From NCBI GenBank assembly GCA_014055525.1, contig WIAH01000002.1:62001-126000 (forward strand): a DNA stretch of 64,000 nucleotides, written 5' to 3'. Positions 53,411 to 61,946 of this stretch are shown here, one piece after another. Each line of letters opens with the position of its first letter. Position 1 is the first letter of the stretch. The notes below the pieces were generated by a model. The model was not told the origin of the DNA and did not search any database. It saw only the letters and a list, made by a program, of their open reading frames with translations. Origin of the DNA: Nitrospira sp. CR1.3 (GTDB lineage Bacteria; Nitrospirota; Nitrospiria; Nitrospirales; Nitrospiraceae). A program made the position numbers and the translations under genes.

Positions 53411-54364
53411 TCATGCCGCCGTGCGATACACCCACCGACCTCCGTGGGAGCGCATGTCGGCAAGGGCTTTAGTTTCTCTGCTCCGTGCCGTCAGCGAAAC
53501 TCCTCCGAAAAAGACTGCCGCAAGCATGATCCCCGCCACAATGAGATAGCCCAGAGGAACCTCAGGCCAGGAAGCTGGTTCTGTGAAGGCCACCGGTGTG
53601 TCCTCAGGAAAAGACTCAATGGCCGCCAGCAGGGCCAAGCGATCCGCCAGCGCCTCCGTGCGAACTGCGGCCACCACCAGGCCTGCCAGTTGCTCTTGTT
53701 GCGCTGCCCGGATTTGTTCCGATCCTGTTTGGACCTGAGTCAGATGCAAAACGGCCGCACCCAATTGCTCCTGAATGGCCCAGGCTCGTTTCCTGAAATT
53801 CTGAATGGCATCCACAACCCCGCGTCCGAGGGCCGCCTGCCATGTCGAGGCGAATTCCTGATCGAGGCGCTCTCCCCTGGCCTTGGTTGCGTCGATCATA
53901 TTCGAGTTAAATGCTGACTGATGCTGATCTGCTGACAACAGTCCGCTTCGAATGCCGCGCGAAGTGAAATTCACGATCGCCCGCCCCATGACCGTCTGGA
54001 CGCGCGCCATATGGTCGGCCGGAACTGTCGCAGCCTGGCGCATGACGTCGCCGAAGGGGCCGCCTGGAAGCGACTGGAATTCGTGTTGCGCGAGTGTTGC
54101 CCGGTTCCACTCGGATACAGAGTGGGTCATGAGTTGATTGGCGCGGCGTTCGAAGATCGCCCAATCGACCAATGCTTGACCAAGGGCCGGCTGGAGCAGG
54201 TTCATCCCCAATTGAAAGTCGGCTGGTTCTGCGGCGGAGATTGGCTGCGGGAGAGCCGCCTGATACGTGCCGTTGGCAGCGACGAAAAACAGAAGGGCGC
54301 CGAAGATAATCGCACACATGCCGACACCTACAATGATGTCGACGGTACTGTAGCGGTAGGACAT
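53411..54364 (-). CDS. Two-helix membrane protein with large helical domain
   Basis: Encodes 317 residues. ATG at 54364 follows GGAGGGGGT; the upstream frame is rejected. One membrane helix near residues 10-32 (VDIIVGVGMCAIIFGALLFF), a long helical outside domain (about 50-270) rich in Ala, Gln and Arg, and a second helix near 280-300 (LGYLIVAGIMLAAVFFGGVS) with a short cytoplasmic tail. The build recalls sensor or chemoreceptor periplasmic domains, but no signalling domain is attached. Two very small membrane proteins follow on the same strand. Function unknown. Confidence 0.75.
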   Translation of the reverse strand: MSYRYSTVDIIVGVGMCAIIFGALLFFVAANGTYQAALPQPISAAEPADFQLGMNLLQPALGQALVDWAIFERRANQLMTHSVSEWNRATLAQHEFQSLPGGPFGDVMRQAATVPADHMARVQTVMGRAIVNFTSRGIRSGLLSADQHQSAFNSNMIDATKARGERLDQEFASTWQAALGRGVVDAIQNFRKRAWAIQEQLGAAVLHLTQVQTGSEQIRAAQQEQLAGLVVAAVRTEALADRLALLAAIESFPEDTPVAFTEPASWPEVPLGYLIVAGIMLAAVFFGGVSLTARSRETKALADMRSHGGRWVYRTAA

Positions 54365-54797
54365 AACCCCCTCCTTTCCGCATCGGGCAAACCGGCGCGC
54401 GGCAAGCGCATCACGCCACATCTTGCTCGACTCAGATGAAATGGTTCTCCGTACTTACAGTCGGTCAAGGGATAAGCCTCTTTGTCTGGTACGACAATGA
54501 ATGACTAGAGGGTTGCAGAGACTCGTCCAGGCAATCACCGGAAGAGCCCAACAACGCAACTTAGCTATGATGCAGGGATAAATTCCGACGGAGAGAAGGC
54601 CGCACTTGCCATACTCACCCCGTTGGATCTCTGTTCCACGGAGAGTCATGGCCACCACCTCCAGAATGAGGCGGCTCGCGAACGGGAGTTACTCTACGCC
54701 CTAGCGAAGAACCGGTCAAGGGGGATAATGGCACGATGGTGGCCGACATCCCGAACCACCGCCGACCAACACAAGGATTCACCTATTCCGCAGTGGT
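54365..54797. other. Intergenic region, no gene recognised
   Basis: 433 bases between the membrane protein and the ACT gene, both on minus strand. Some open frames exist on both strands, but none has a ribosome site or recognisable protein. It should contain the promoter of the membrane cluster. Confidence 0.45.
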
Positions 54798-55211
54798 CTA
54801 CCCAATACCCAAGACCTTGGCGGCTTTTTTCACATGACGCGGCTTGACCCAAAGAATGGCACCGAAGCGACCCTGGCCCGCACTTCGACCGGTTACTGCA
54901 ACCAAGTTGATCTTGGCCGTACTCAATTGTTCGGTCAGACCTGCCAGTGCTCCGGGGCGATCGTCGCCGTCCACAATGAAGCATGTTTTCGGTCCCACAA
55001 TCTTCAATCGATGCACCTTCGCCACGTTCTTGAATGTCGTGGGATCTTCGGGCGCCACATCGACCTGAGTCCGACGGTTTCGAGGAAACGCGTGCACCGC
55101 CAGCAAATTGACCCCCGCCTCGTCCAACGGAGCCAGCAAGCCGGCCAGCTCTCCGGGTTTATCTGCAATCTGCACCTTGAAATATTGGGCGCTCCGAATG
55201 AGATCGGCCAT
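54798..55211 (-). CDS. Tandem ACT-domain protein
   Basis: Encodes 137 residues. GAGGAGGG sits four to five bases before the ATG. Two ACT domains: FKVQIADKPGELAGLLAPLD (about 11-70) and CFIVDGDDRPGALAGLTEQL (about 77-135), both with the DxPGxLAxL type turn. ACT pairs bind amino acids and regulate enzymes. No enzyme is attached or beside it. Cytoplasmic. The regulatory partner is not known. Confidence 0.87.
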   Translation of the reverse strand: MADLIRSAQYFKVQIADKPGELAGLLAPLDEAGVNLLAVHAFPRNRRTQVDVAPEDPTTFKNVAKVHRLKIVGPKTCFIVDGDDRPGALAGLTEQLSTAKINLVAVTGRSAGQGRFGAILWVKPRHVKKAAKVLGIG

Positions 55212-55448
55212 GGTACCCTCCTCTACCCGCTCGCATAGCGGGGATTGCCAGCAGAACCTGTTTCGCGTTGAAGGAACGGATGTAGAATGATGATCACGAC
55301 GACGCGCTCCGCAGCAGATTGGCGATGACGGGATAAAACAGAATAGCTATAGCCTAGGCCCCTAAGGATGGGGAATGCAATCAGGTCAAGACCTACCAGA
55401 GGGGTAGACTAGAAACGAGGATTTTCGTGCGCTCCGGGAACAAGGGCA
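55212..55448. other. Intergenic, no gene
   Basis: 237 bases upstream of the ACT gene. A short dyad-like CCTACCAGAGGGGTAGACTAG near 55390-55410 recalls a similar GGGGTAGACC word near 32610; whether it is a site is unclear. Confidence 0.3.
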
Positions 55449-55712
55449 CTACGGGGTAGCCTGACCGGATTGCTGACTTGTGCGGTCTGCTGCCCCTTTA
55501 AGCACATCCTCCGTTTGTCGAGCATTGTCCATGGGACTCTTCATCTTCTCAATCATGGCGTCGGCATCTCGGCGCGAGGGAGAAATGGGGGTTTCCTCCA
55601 CATGCTTGTTAGTGGCCGATCCGACGGGTTTCGGCGGACCCTGTCGCTCACAGCCCCCCGCAGTGAGGAGGATCAGAATCCCCATCGCCAGAGTCATTCT
55701 GAGATGTGTCAT
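55449..55712 (-). CDS. Small lipoprotein, 87 residues
   Basis: Signal peptide with core LAMGILILLTAGGC, Cys at residue 21 as probable lipid site. Mature part is polar with helical, charged residues (DADAMIEKMKSPMDNARQTE) and a Gln/Ser-rich end. The start is preceded by a fair AGGGAGAAG. It lies 66 bases after the patatin gene (which ends at 55779) on the same strand. No known family. Confidence 0.65.
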   Translation of the reverse strand: MTHLRMTLAMGILILLTAGGCERQGPPKPVGSATNKHVEETPISPSRRDADAMIEKMKSPMDNARQTEDVLKGAADRTSQQSGQATP

Positions 55713-55778
55713 GACTTCTCCCTGGTCATGCCGCGAACGAAGGGGCAGGCAAGATCCACCGTGTCTCCGCCGCGCCTT

Positions 55779-57167
55779 TCAATGTTTGGACTGCACCGCC
55801 GCCTCACAGGCAACCTTCAACGACGACTCCGCCAGCAGTTTCCTGTCATCCATCATCTTCATGATGAGCTTGGCGGCTTGAAAGAGATCGGCCTGCTCTT
55901 CCTCGGCGATCCAAAACTTCGTCTTAATCTCAGTGACGCGCTCAGCCAATCCCGTGTCATTGTCCGATTCTCCCGCATACAGCAGTTGCCGGAGCGCGAC
56001 ATGGCGCACTTCGCAGCCGCATTGATTTGGATCGTTCACCGGCAGACGGCCCCGCATCTCCTGGTCCTGTAGATTGGTCGGAATCCCCATTCGCGCCAAT
56101 AATGTCCGCCGGGATTCCATCAACATGGCATCCATCGCGTCCAGCGCGTTCGTATCCACGAAGTAGTCGATAGCCGTGCGGCTGGATTGACCGCTATTGA
56201 GTTCCGGATGCTCGCTCGCCGGCGTCGCATCGATGACGATGATCAGACATCCGTTGGGGAAAAGCTTGTTGAGCGAGGTCCCCAGGATGTTCCGGTTCAC
56301 ATATTCCACGATGGCCTGCACGCCCAGATTGTCGATCGGACCCCCGTCATAGAGGTGAAGGTACTGGGGCGGCGTCACATACTTCTGGAGCGTGACATCC
56401 TGAAATGCGCCTGGAAAGGCAGACGACGCATTCACGGCATTGGCGACGTGATAAGTGGCCAGAATCGAATTGAGCATGGCGAAGCGGTCGTCCGTAAAAG
56501 TGAACCGGGTATGATCGTTGTGGATGGTCGCATTGACCAGGATCTTGGGACGGGGCTGAAGGTCGGCGAAACTGGCCTTGTGGTAGAGGCGGTTGTTGAA
56601 GACCTGCACCATGATATCCGAGCGGGTGAAGTCGCTGAGCCAATAGCGAAAGATGTTGTGAGGCAGGAACCATCGGCGGATCCAACTGCTCTGGAAATCG
56701 TAGCCGAATGCCTCGCGGACCGCCGGTTCCGTAAAGGCCCCTGCCTTGTTACCGAGTCCGAAATAGACGGCAGGGAGCGTTCCGCCGGAGACTCCTGAGA
56801 TCACATCCACTTGTTCCAACAATCCCCGCTGCCGGAGTTCCAGCATAACGGCGGCTCCGAAATTGGCCGCTCGACTGCCGCCGCCTGAAATGGTGAGGGC
56901 GAGAAACCTGCCGTCCTTCCGTTCCAGATCGGTCAGCTTCCAGGAGCCGGCTGTGTCGGGCACCGGCTGGCCGGCAGGCCATTCTTGATTCCATCCCGGC
57001 CGCCAGTGTCCAGGCAGAATGTGGCAGCCTTCAACTATCAGAAGCAGTAGGAAAATCAAAAGGCAGGTGGAGGGTCTGATGGTCCGGTAACAGAGAATCG
57101 AGTCCCGCCAAGCAACAATGTTGTTCATTTGGGGTGCAATTGTAAGAGCGAGAGAGCAATGACGCAA
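55779..57167 (-). CDS. Patatin-like phospholipase
   Basis: Encodes 462 residues. N-terminal hydrophobic stretch near 34-47 (TCLLIFLLLLIVEG) may be an anchor or signal. Patatin motifs: oxyanion loop SGGGSRAANFG (about 94-104), nucleophile GVSGG with S127, and LYDGGPIDNLG carrying the catalytic Asp. Typical insert NATIHNDHTRFTFTDDRF follows. The C-terminal part reads AERVTEIKTKFWIAEEE, similar in layout to the remnant at 42130-42401. Likely acts on membrane phospholipids at the envelope. The exact start (57167 or 57128) is not settled. A lipoprotein gene follows. Confidence 0.88.
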   Translation of the reverse strand: MRHCSLALTIAPQMNNIVAWRDSILCYRTIRPSTCLLIFLLLLIVEGCHILPGHWRPGWNQEWPAGQPVPDTAGSWKLTDLERKDGRFLALTISGGGSRAANFGAAVMLELRQRGLLEQVDVISGVSGGTLPAVYFGLGNKAGAFTEPAVREAFGYDFQSSWIRRWFLPHNIFRYWLSDFTRSDIMVQVFNNRLYHKASFADLQPRPKILVNATIHNDHTRFTFTDDRFAMLNSILATYHVANAVNASSAFPGAFQDVTLQKYVTPPQYLHLYDGGPIDNLGVQAIVEYVNRNILGTSLNKLFPNGCLIIVIDATPASEHPELNSGQSSRTAIDYFVDTNALDAMDAMLMESRRTLLARMGIPTNLQDQEMRGRLPVNDPNQCGCEVRHVALRQLLYAGESDNDTGLAERVTEIKTKFWIAEEEQADLFQAAKLIMKMMDDRKLLAESSLKVACEAAVQSKH

Positions 57168-57225
57168 TAGAGAGGACGTGGAAATACGTGTATTTAACAG
57201 TCAGATCAAGCTTGGGATTCGCCTA

Positions 57226-57240
57226 CATGGGGGGGGGTGG
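57226..57240 (+). repeat. Homopolymer G tract (9 bases)
   Basis: A run of nine G at 57229-57237 followed by TGGG, in the intergenic space upstream of the patatin gene. Such tracts can slip. It is outside any gene, and could vary expression. Confidence 0.3.
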
Positions 57241-57308
57241 GACAAGGATGAAGGGACCGAGTTGGTAACAGTCCTGTCTCTCAATCTAACTAAGGACCCG
57301 CGCCCTCC

Positions 57309-57983
57309 TTAATTGGAGATTACTCTGGGCGCCTGGAGTCGGCTGACACAGTCCGGCCAGAGCGTGGCCGGGTCCTGCTCAAAGATGCCGATCGAATCCG
57401 GCGGCAACAGGGCCCAGGCCCCCTGAAGCATTTCGTATTTCAGCTGGTCCGGAGCCCACCCGGCATATCCGGCAAAAGCCCGGAAGGTCTCCGTCGGTTT
57501 TGCTTGCTTGATGATCCGTTCCAAAATCTTAGCCCCGCTTCCGACATAGACCCCGTCGAAGACCGATCGCGCGTCCGGTAGCGGCTCTTTGAGTCTCAAC
57601 AGAAGGAGAAGCTGGTTTGGTTGTACCGGTCCGCCCGCAAACAATCTGTAGCTGCTCCCCTTGAGTACGCTGACCTCAGGCAACGCTTCGGACAAGAGAA
57701 CCTTCGTGGAACGATTCAGAATGAGCCCGAGCGTTCCCTCAGGCCCATGCTCCACGATAAGCACGACGGTTTCGCGGAAGTTCGGATCATCGAGGTTGGG
57801 ACTTGCTACCAGGAGCACGCCTTTCTTAACCGATGATGGCGAGAATTCTCTCTCAGCCAGAGCTGGTCCAACATGCAGGATGGTCACGAGTGCTCCGAGC
57901 AGGACGCTCGCCATGACCATCCGAGCACCAGCGATATTCGGCGCGCGCAAATATTCTGACGGAAGGACGGAAAGTGGAGCCAT
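57309..57983 (-). CDS. YqgE/AlgH-family protein with signal peptide
   Basis: Encodes 224 residues from ATG at 57983, or a little fewer if MVMASVLLGALV is the true start. YqgE marks: KGVLLVASPNLDDPNFRETV, GTLGLILNRSTKVLLSEALP and FAGGPVQPNQLLLLLR, then FAGYAGWAPDQLKYEMLQGAW. Usual YqgE/AlgH proteins are cytoplasmic and start directly at the KGxLLVAxP part. Here about 55 extra residues hold a hydrophobic core and ALA-EREF, a probable signal peptidase site. Its role, even in the family, is poorly known. Confidence 0.87.
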   Translation of the reverse strand: MAPLSVLPSEYLRAPNIAGARMVMASVLLGALVTILHVGPALAEREFSPSSVKKGVLLVASPNLDDPNFRETVVLIVEHGPEGTLGLILNRSTKVLLSEALPEVSVLKGSSYRLFAGGPVQPNQLLLLLRLKEPLPDARSVFDGVYVGSGAKILERIIKQAKPTETFRAFAGYAGWAPDQLKYEMLQGAWALLPPDSIGIFEQDPATLWPDCVSRLQAPRVISN

Positions 57984-57995
57984 CCGCTTTTCCAC

Positions 57996-58226
57996 CAGGT
58001 GAGAGTGCTAAAGTCCGCAAAGGCTACGACTCACCGTCAGGCGGTGTCAACCCATCAACACAGGGTCCGTTTGCACAAAGCTCCAGTGGACTGAGTGGCG
58101 CGGGCAAGCGGCTGAACCAGTATCCCCCATGAATCCGTCTGAATTGTTCTGCCGTAGAGTTGAATAGAAGACACTGCAGTGGTCGCGACGGAACCAACCA
58201 CACACTAGAACGAAGGAGGAGCAGTC
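57996..58226. other. Intergenic, no gene
   Basis: 231 bases between the divergent YqgE-like gene and the short peptide gene. Only a weak CACCG/CGGTG dyad near 58031 is visible. Probably the promoter region for both. Confidence 0.35.
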
Positions 58227-58391
58227 ATGAAGATGACGATGGGATCGCTGTTACTTGTTGGGGCTTTGATAGGAGTGCCTGTGTTCACATTCGCGGGCGA
58301 GCATTGCTCAACCACGAACACCACGTCAGCAGGGGAGCAGATCAAGAAGCTCGCCCTGGAAAGTGATCAACGCTCGTCCATGTCCTTCTAA
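58227..58391 (+). CDS. Small secreted peptide, 54 residues
   Basis: ATG at 58227 follows AAGGAGGAG, an excellent ribosome site. Residues 1-23 form a signal peptide (SLLLVGALIGVPVFTFA, cut near FA-GEHC). The mature 31-residue part is polar, Ser/Thr-rich, with one Cys and helix KKLALESDQR. A strong hairpin follows at 58414-58446. No family recognised. Probably an exported small protein of unknown role, easy to miss by length cutoff. Confidence 0.65.
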   Translation: MKMTMGSLLLVGALIGVPVFTFAGEHCSTTNTTSAGEQIKKLALESDQRSSMSF

Positions 58392-58413
58392 AAACAATCG
58401 GACGAAGTCAGAT

Positions 58414-58446
58414 CGGGCCTGACGCGGTGTTTCCGTGTCAGGCCCG
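58414..58446 (+). terminator. Perfect hairpin terminator after small secreted peptide
   Basis: CGGGCCTGAC and GTCAGGCCCG pair exactly around a 13-base loop in which ACGCGG/CCGTGT extend the stem imperfectly. No T-run, but its place 23 bases after the stop fits a terminator. Confidence 0.55.
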
Positions 58447-58521
58447 CTCATGCTGGTCGTTACCACCCCCGCATTGTCGCGCGTACAGATGTGATCTCAG
58501 CGCACAGCAGGCGGCAGTCGT

Positions 58522-58550
58522 CCACTTCTTCCTACGCCACACTATATAAT
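58522..58550 (+). promoter_or_regulatory. Sigma-70-type promoter candidate for the transglycosylase
   Basis: TATAAT at 58545-58550, with only a weak -35 region 17 bases upstream. It lies about 85 bases before the start at 58636. Confidence 0.35.
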
Positions 58551-58635
58551 GATACTTCCAGGGTCGTTCCGACCTGACATCACTACGAAGTGAGCAAATC
58601 ACCGCCTTTCATTCACAATCAGTTATATTGTCCCC

Positions 58636-59508
58636 ATGCCTTCCCGCCCCAACCTCCGCTCTCCCAGTCCCACCCGACGTAAGGGTCGCTCCCGCCGTCG
58701 CTTTCGGTTCACCAGGATCCGGTGTTTCATACGATGGCGCTGTCGCGAGTTTCGAGCATTCCTGCGCGCTTTATGGGCCGCTCCGCTCGCTGTCCGACTT
58801 CTCGGCGGCGCCGCGCTCCTCTTCGTCCTGTGGCTCGGAATCAACTGGGTCTATCACGCCTACGATAAACCGACTGAGATGCTCTTTCCCCTGGACCACT
58901 CGCTCAACAAAAATCCCGCCGAAACCTGGAAGCAATATGGACCGCTGTTCCGCAAACATGCGACCGCGATCATCACTCCGGAACTCCTGGCTGCATTGGC
59001 GCAGGTTGAGGGGGGAGGCAATCCGGTGGCGCGAACGTACTGGCAGTGGCAGCTGACCTGGAATCCCTTGGAATGGTATCGGCCTGCATCCAGCGCCGTC
59101 GGCATGTACCAGATTACCGACGGGACCTTTGAGGAGGCGAAGCGCTACTGCATCCATGACCATGTGGTGGTCGAGGACGGTCCCTGGCACGATCTGAAAT
59201 CCTGTTGGTTCAACAGCCTCTATACGCGCGTCCTGCCGAGCCATGCGATTGAGATGACCGCGGCACTTCTCGATCGGCGCGTCGCACAAGCGATCGGATC
59301 GCGACGGATCGCTGCGCCCACGCTCCGGAGGAAGCAGGACTTGGCTGCAGTGATCCATCTGTGCGGCGCCGGAGCAGGACAGGACTTCGCCAGACGCGGC
59401 TTCCGGATCACGCCGCACCAGCGATGCGGCGACCACGACGTAAAAAACTATCTTGCACGGGTCCATGCGATGAAGCAGCAGTTCGTCCAGCTGGCTAGCG
59501 CGGGCTAA
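58636..59508 (+). CDS. Membrane-anchored lytic transglycosylase (SLT domain)
   Basis: Encodes 290 residues. An Arg-rich cytoplasmic N-terminus (about 45 residues) precedes a membrane helix near 52-70 (AVRLLGGAALLFVLWLGINW) and a periplasmic SLT domain: catalytic Glu E125 in ALAQVEGGGNPVART, then SSAVGMYQITDGTFEEAKRY. The Cys-containing middle (YCIHDHV, LKSCWFNS, HLCGAG, RCGDHD) may form disulfides. Cleaves peptidoglycan glycan strands. No ribosome site is obvious at ATG 58636. Followed by a TPR gene on the same strand. Confidence 0.87.
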   Translation: MPSRPNLRSPSPTRRKGRSRRRFRFTRIRCFIRWRCREFRAFLRALWAAPLAVRLLGGAALLFVLWLGINWVYHAYDKPTEMLFPLDHSLNKNPAETWKQYGPLFRKHATAIITPELLAALAQVEGGGNPVARTYWQWQLTWNPLEWYRPASSAVGMYQITDGTFEEAKRYCIHDHVVVEDGPWHDLKSCWFNSLYTRVLPSHAIEMTAALLDRRVAQAIGSRRIAAPTLRRKQDLAAVIHLCGAGAGQDFARRGFRITPHQRCGDHDVKNYLARVHAMKQQFVQLASAG

Positions 59509-59593
59509 CTATCGGCGCGCCAGGACCCGCGCTGGCTTGTTCCTCTCCCAGCCTTCACTTGAACTCATCTTCCCACAGGCGCATGCTCTCGCA

Positions 59594-60559
59594 ATGATCA
59601 CCGCTGTCTGGTTTCTGCTTGCCGTCCTGCCGCCGGGCCAGGCTTCGCCCTGGCCTCTCCCCTATCCCTCGTCCGTTCATCTCGTATCCACGGCCAATCA
59701 ACTCACGGGCGAGGAGCTACTCCGGATCGGCGAAATCCACGATCACCAGAATCACTTTCCCGAAACTCTGACCTACTATCAGCTGGCACTCACAACATTT
59801 CGGACCAGCAAGCAGCCCCGGGGCATTGCGACTGCTTTGGTGAAAATCGCGAAGGTGCGTGAACGGCAAGGCAAGGTTCAAGAGGCCTATGTCGCGCTTC
59901 AGGAGGCCCTGCCCATCCTCGCCCGGTCACCAGACCGGCTTGCTTACGCCCAGACGTTGTTGATCATGGGACGTGTTTCAACCAGGCTTGGAAATATGGA
60001 GGTCGCGGAGAAGTCTTTGACCCAGGCTATTACGCACTTCGACAGCGTTAAGGAACGAAATGGAAGGAATGAGGCGTTGATCCAGCTTGGCCTCCTTCAG
60101 GTAAGCGACGGCTTGACCGAGCAGGGTCTGTCTTCGCTGCAACAGGGGCGGGAGGACGCGCGTGCCCGCGGAGATCGTGACCAGCAACTCGCAGCGGCGG
60201 TGGCACTCGGGAACGCCCAATGGCTGCTGGATAGAGAGAAGGATGCTCGCCCCTACTACGAAGACGGCCTTCGCCTGGCCGAAGCGGAACGGAACATTCC
60301 GGCTCAAGCCATCCTTCGGCTCCGGATTGCCCAACTGGACGCGGAGTACGACCGGCTGGCTGAAGGCATCGAGGCGGGAAAGCAGGCGCTGTTGCTCTCT
60401 CAAACCCTCCGCGATTCAGTCACCGAGGCCGCAACATTGTCGGTGTTGGCCGATCTCTATCGGAAAGCGGGACGGACGGCCGAGGCGGAGGAGTCCGCGC
60501 AGCGCGCGTTGTCGATTTATCGCCATCGGCAGATCTTCGTGCACGCAGCGGGATTATAG
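59594..60559 (+). CDS. Exported TPR protein
   Basis: Encodes 321 residues from ATG 59594; an earlier TTG is possible. Signal peptide MITAVWFLLAVLPPGQAS. TPR units include LLRIGEIHDHQNHFPETLTY, ALVKIAKVRERQGKVQEAYV, TLLIMGRVSTRLGNMEVAEK and LSVLADLYRKAGRTAEAEES, about six in all. Probably periplasmic scaffolding, possibly with the transglycosylase 85 bases upstream. Function unknown. Confidence 0.82.
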   Translation: MITAVWFLLAVLPPGQASPWPLPYPSSVHLVSTANQLTGEELLRIGEIHDHQNHFPETLTYYQLALTTFRTSKQPRGIATALVKIAKVRERQGKVQEAYVALQEALPILARSPDRLAYAQTLLIMGRVSTRLGNMEVAEKSLTQAITHFDSVKERNGRNEALIQLGLLQVSDGLTEQGLSSLQQGREDARARGDRDQQLAAAVALGNAQWLLDREKDARPYYEDGLRLAEAERNIPAQAILRLRIAQLDAEYDRLAEGIEAGKQALLLSQTLRDSVTEAATLSVLADLYRKAGRTAEAEESAQRALSIYRHRQIFVHAAGL

Positions 60560-60617
60560 CCTCTTCCCACGTTGTTTCATTGGACGCTATGAATCCCGCG
60601 CCGATGTCCTCGTCTTT

Positions 60618-61907
60618 TCAGTCCTTCGGGTGGAGCGCCTGCGGATGATCACAGTCAGATGCCGACAAGGCTGACCTATTCTCCAGTGGTTTCGTGACCC
60701 GCCAGGCAATCGCCATTGCGACAAGCAGTAAGCTGGAGGCGAGGAGAAATGGCGCGCCGGGGAGATGCCATCTCGTTTCAGGAGCGATAAAAAACGCGAA
60801 TGTTTGAGTGAACATGCTCGGGCCGATGAGACCGGCAATGCCTACCAGACTCGCAATGGCGCCTTGCAGTTGTCCCTGCTCGGACGCACCCACTCGACGA
60901 GTCATCAGCGCCTGCATGGCCGGGCCGGCAAGTCCCCAAAAAGACATGATCGGGATGCCGAGACAATAGATCCATCCCTTCGGCGCGAAACCATAGACGG
61001 AAAAGCCGATTGCACCGCAGAGCAATCCCGCGCGCAGGGTCCTCCGCTCTCCGAATTTCGCGGTTATCGTCTTCACCAACCAGCCTTGTACGATCATCAC
61101 ACAAGTCCCGACGCCGGCCAGGGTCAGACCAACGGCGGTGCTGCCCCACCCATACCTGTAGCCTAAATACAATACTGTGACGCTGGGCAACACCACATGC
61201 GCCAGGTTCATCAGAAAATTCGCGGTGGCGAGACCGAACAGTTCATGATGCGACCGCAGCAGTACGAGCGAACCGACCGGGTTTGCCCTCCTCCAGGCAA
61301 AGGCCCTGCGCTTCCCCTGTGGGAGAGATTCCGGCAAGACAAAGTAGCCGTAGCAGGCGTTCACCAGACTGGTCGCCGCTGCGCCCCAGAAAGGCAGGCG
61401 TGGATCGGTTGCTCCGAGTAAGCCGCCCACAGCCGGACCCAACACAAATCCGAGGCCAAATGCCACCCCCAGCTTGCCGAACGCAGCAGCGCGCTGTTCG
61501 ACCGATGTGACATCGGCGATATAGGCGCCGGCAGTGCTGAAGCTGGAGGAGGCGATCCCGGAAATCGTCCTGCCGACGAATAGCCAGGCGACGTTCGGCG
61601 CGAGAGCCATGAAAATATAGTCGAGGCCTAAGCCCAGGTTGGATATCAACACGACTGGACGCCGTCCGAACCGGTCGGAGAGCGCGCCTTGTATGGGGGA
61701 GCAGACAAACTGCATGAGCGCCCACGCAGTGCCCATCAAGCCGTAGATCTCGGCCGCCTGCGCTGTATCGCCGGACGTGAATTGCTCGACGAGTCTCGGC
61801 AGCACCGGTATGATGATGCCGAACGACAGCATGTCCAGCATCACGGTGATGAAAATGAAGAAGACCGCGGCCCGCCGCGAGCCGGTCGATTCAGGTGCTG
61901 AAGTCAT
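60618..61907 (-). CDS. TetA-like MFS transporter
   Basis: Encodes 429 residues with twelve membrane helices. TCR-type motifs: MLDMLSFGIIIPVLPRLVEQ at the start, GALSDRFGRRPVVLISNLG in loop 2-3, LGFVLGPAVGGLLGATDPRL (motif C of drug:H+ antiporters) and GQLQGAIASLVGIAGLIGPS. This shape belongs to the TetA/Bcr group of drug efflux pumps. Without a TetR next to it, tetracycline resistance is not implied. The MoaD-like gene lies upstream on the same strand. Confidence 0.87.
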   Translation of the reverse strand: MTSAPESTGSRRAAVFFIFITVMLDMLSFGIIIPVLPRLVEQFTSGDTAQAAEIYGLMGTAWALMQFVCSPIQGALSDRFGRRPVVLISNLGLGLDYIFMALAPNVAWLFVGRTISGIASSSFSTAGAYIADVTSVEQRAAAFGKLGVAFGLGFVLGPAVGGLLGATDPRLPFWGAAATSLVNACYGYFVLPESLPQGKRRAFAWRRANPVGSLVLLRSHHELFGLATANFLMNLAHVVLPSVTVLYLGYRYGWGSTAVGLTLAGVGTCVMIVQGWLVKTITAKFGERRTLRAGLLCGAIGFSVYGFAPKGWIYCLGIPIMSFWGLAGPAMQALMTRRVGASEQGQLQGAIASLVGIAGLIGPSMFTQTFAFFIAPETRWHLPGAPFLLASSLLLVAMAIAWRVTKPLENRSALSASDCDHPQALHPKD

Positions 61908-61946
61908 TCCATGGCAGATATAAGACGAAGAGGCACCTTTCCCAGG

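Noticed and set aside
54623-54847. A plus-strand open frame in the gap before the ACT gene
   Set aside because: No ribosome site and no recognisable protein; it also overlaps the end of the ACT gene.
55390-55412. CCTACCAGAGGGGTAGACTAG as a possible conserved site shared with 32607-32620
   Set aside because: Only GGGGTAGAC is shared between the two places, too short to support a motif.
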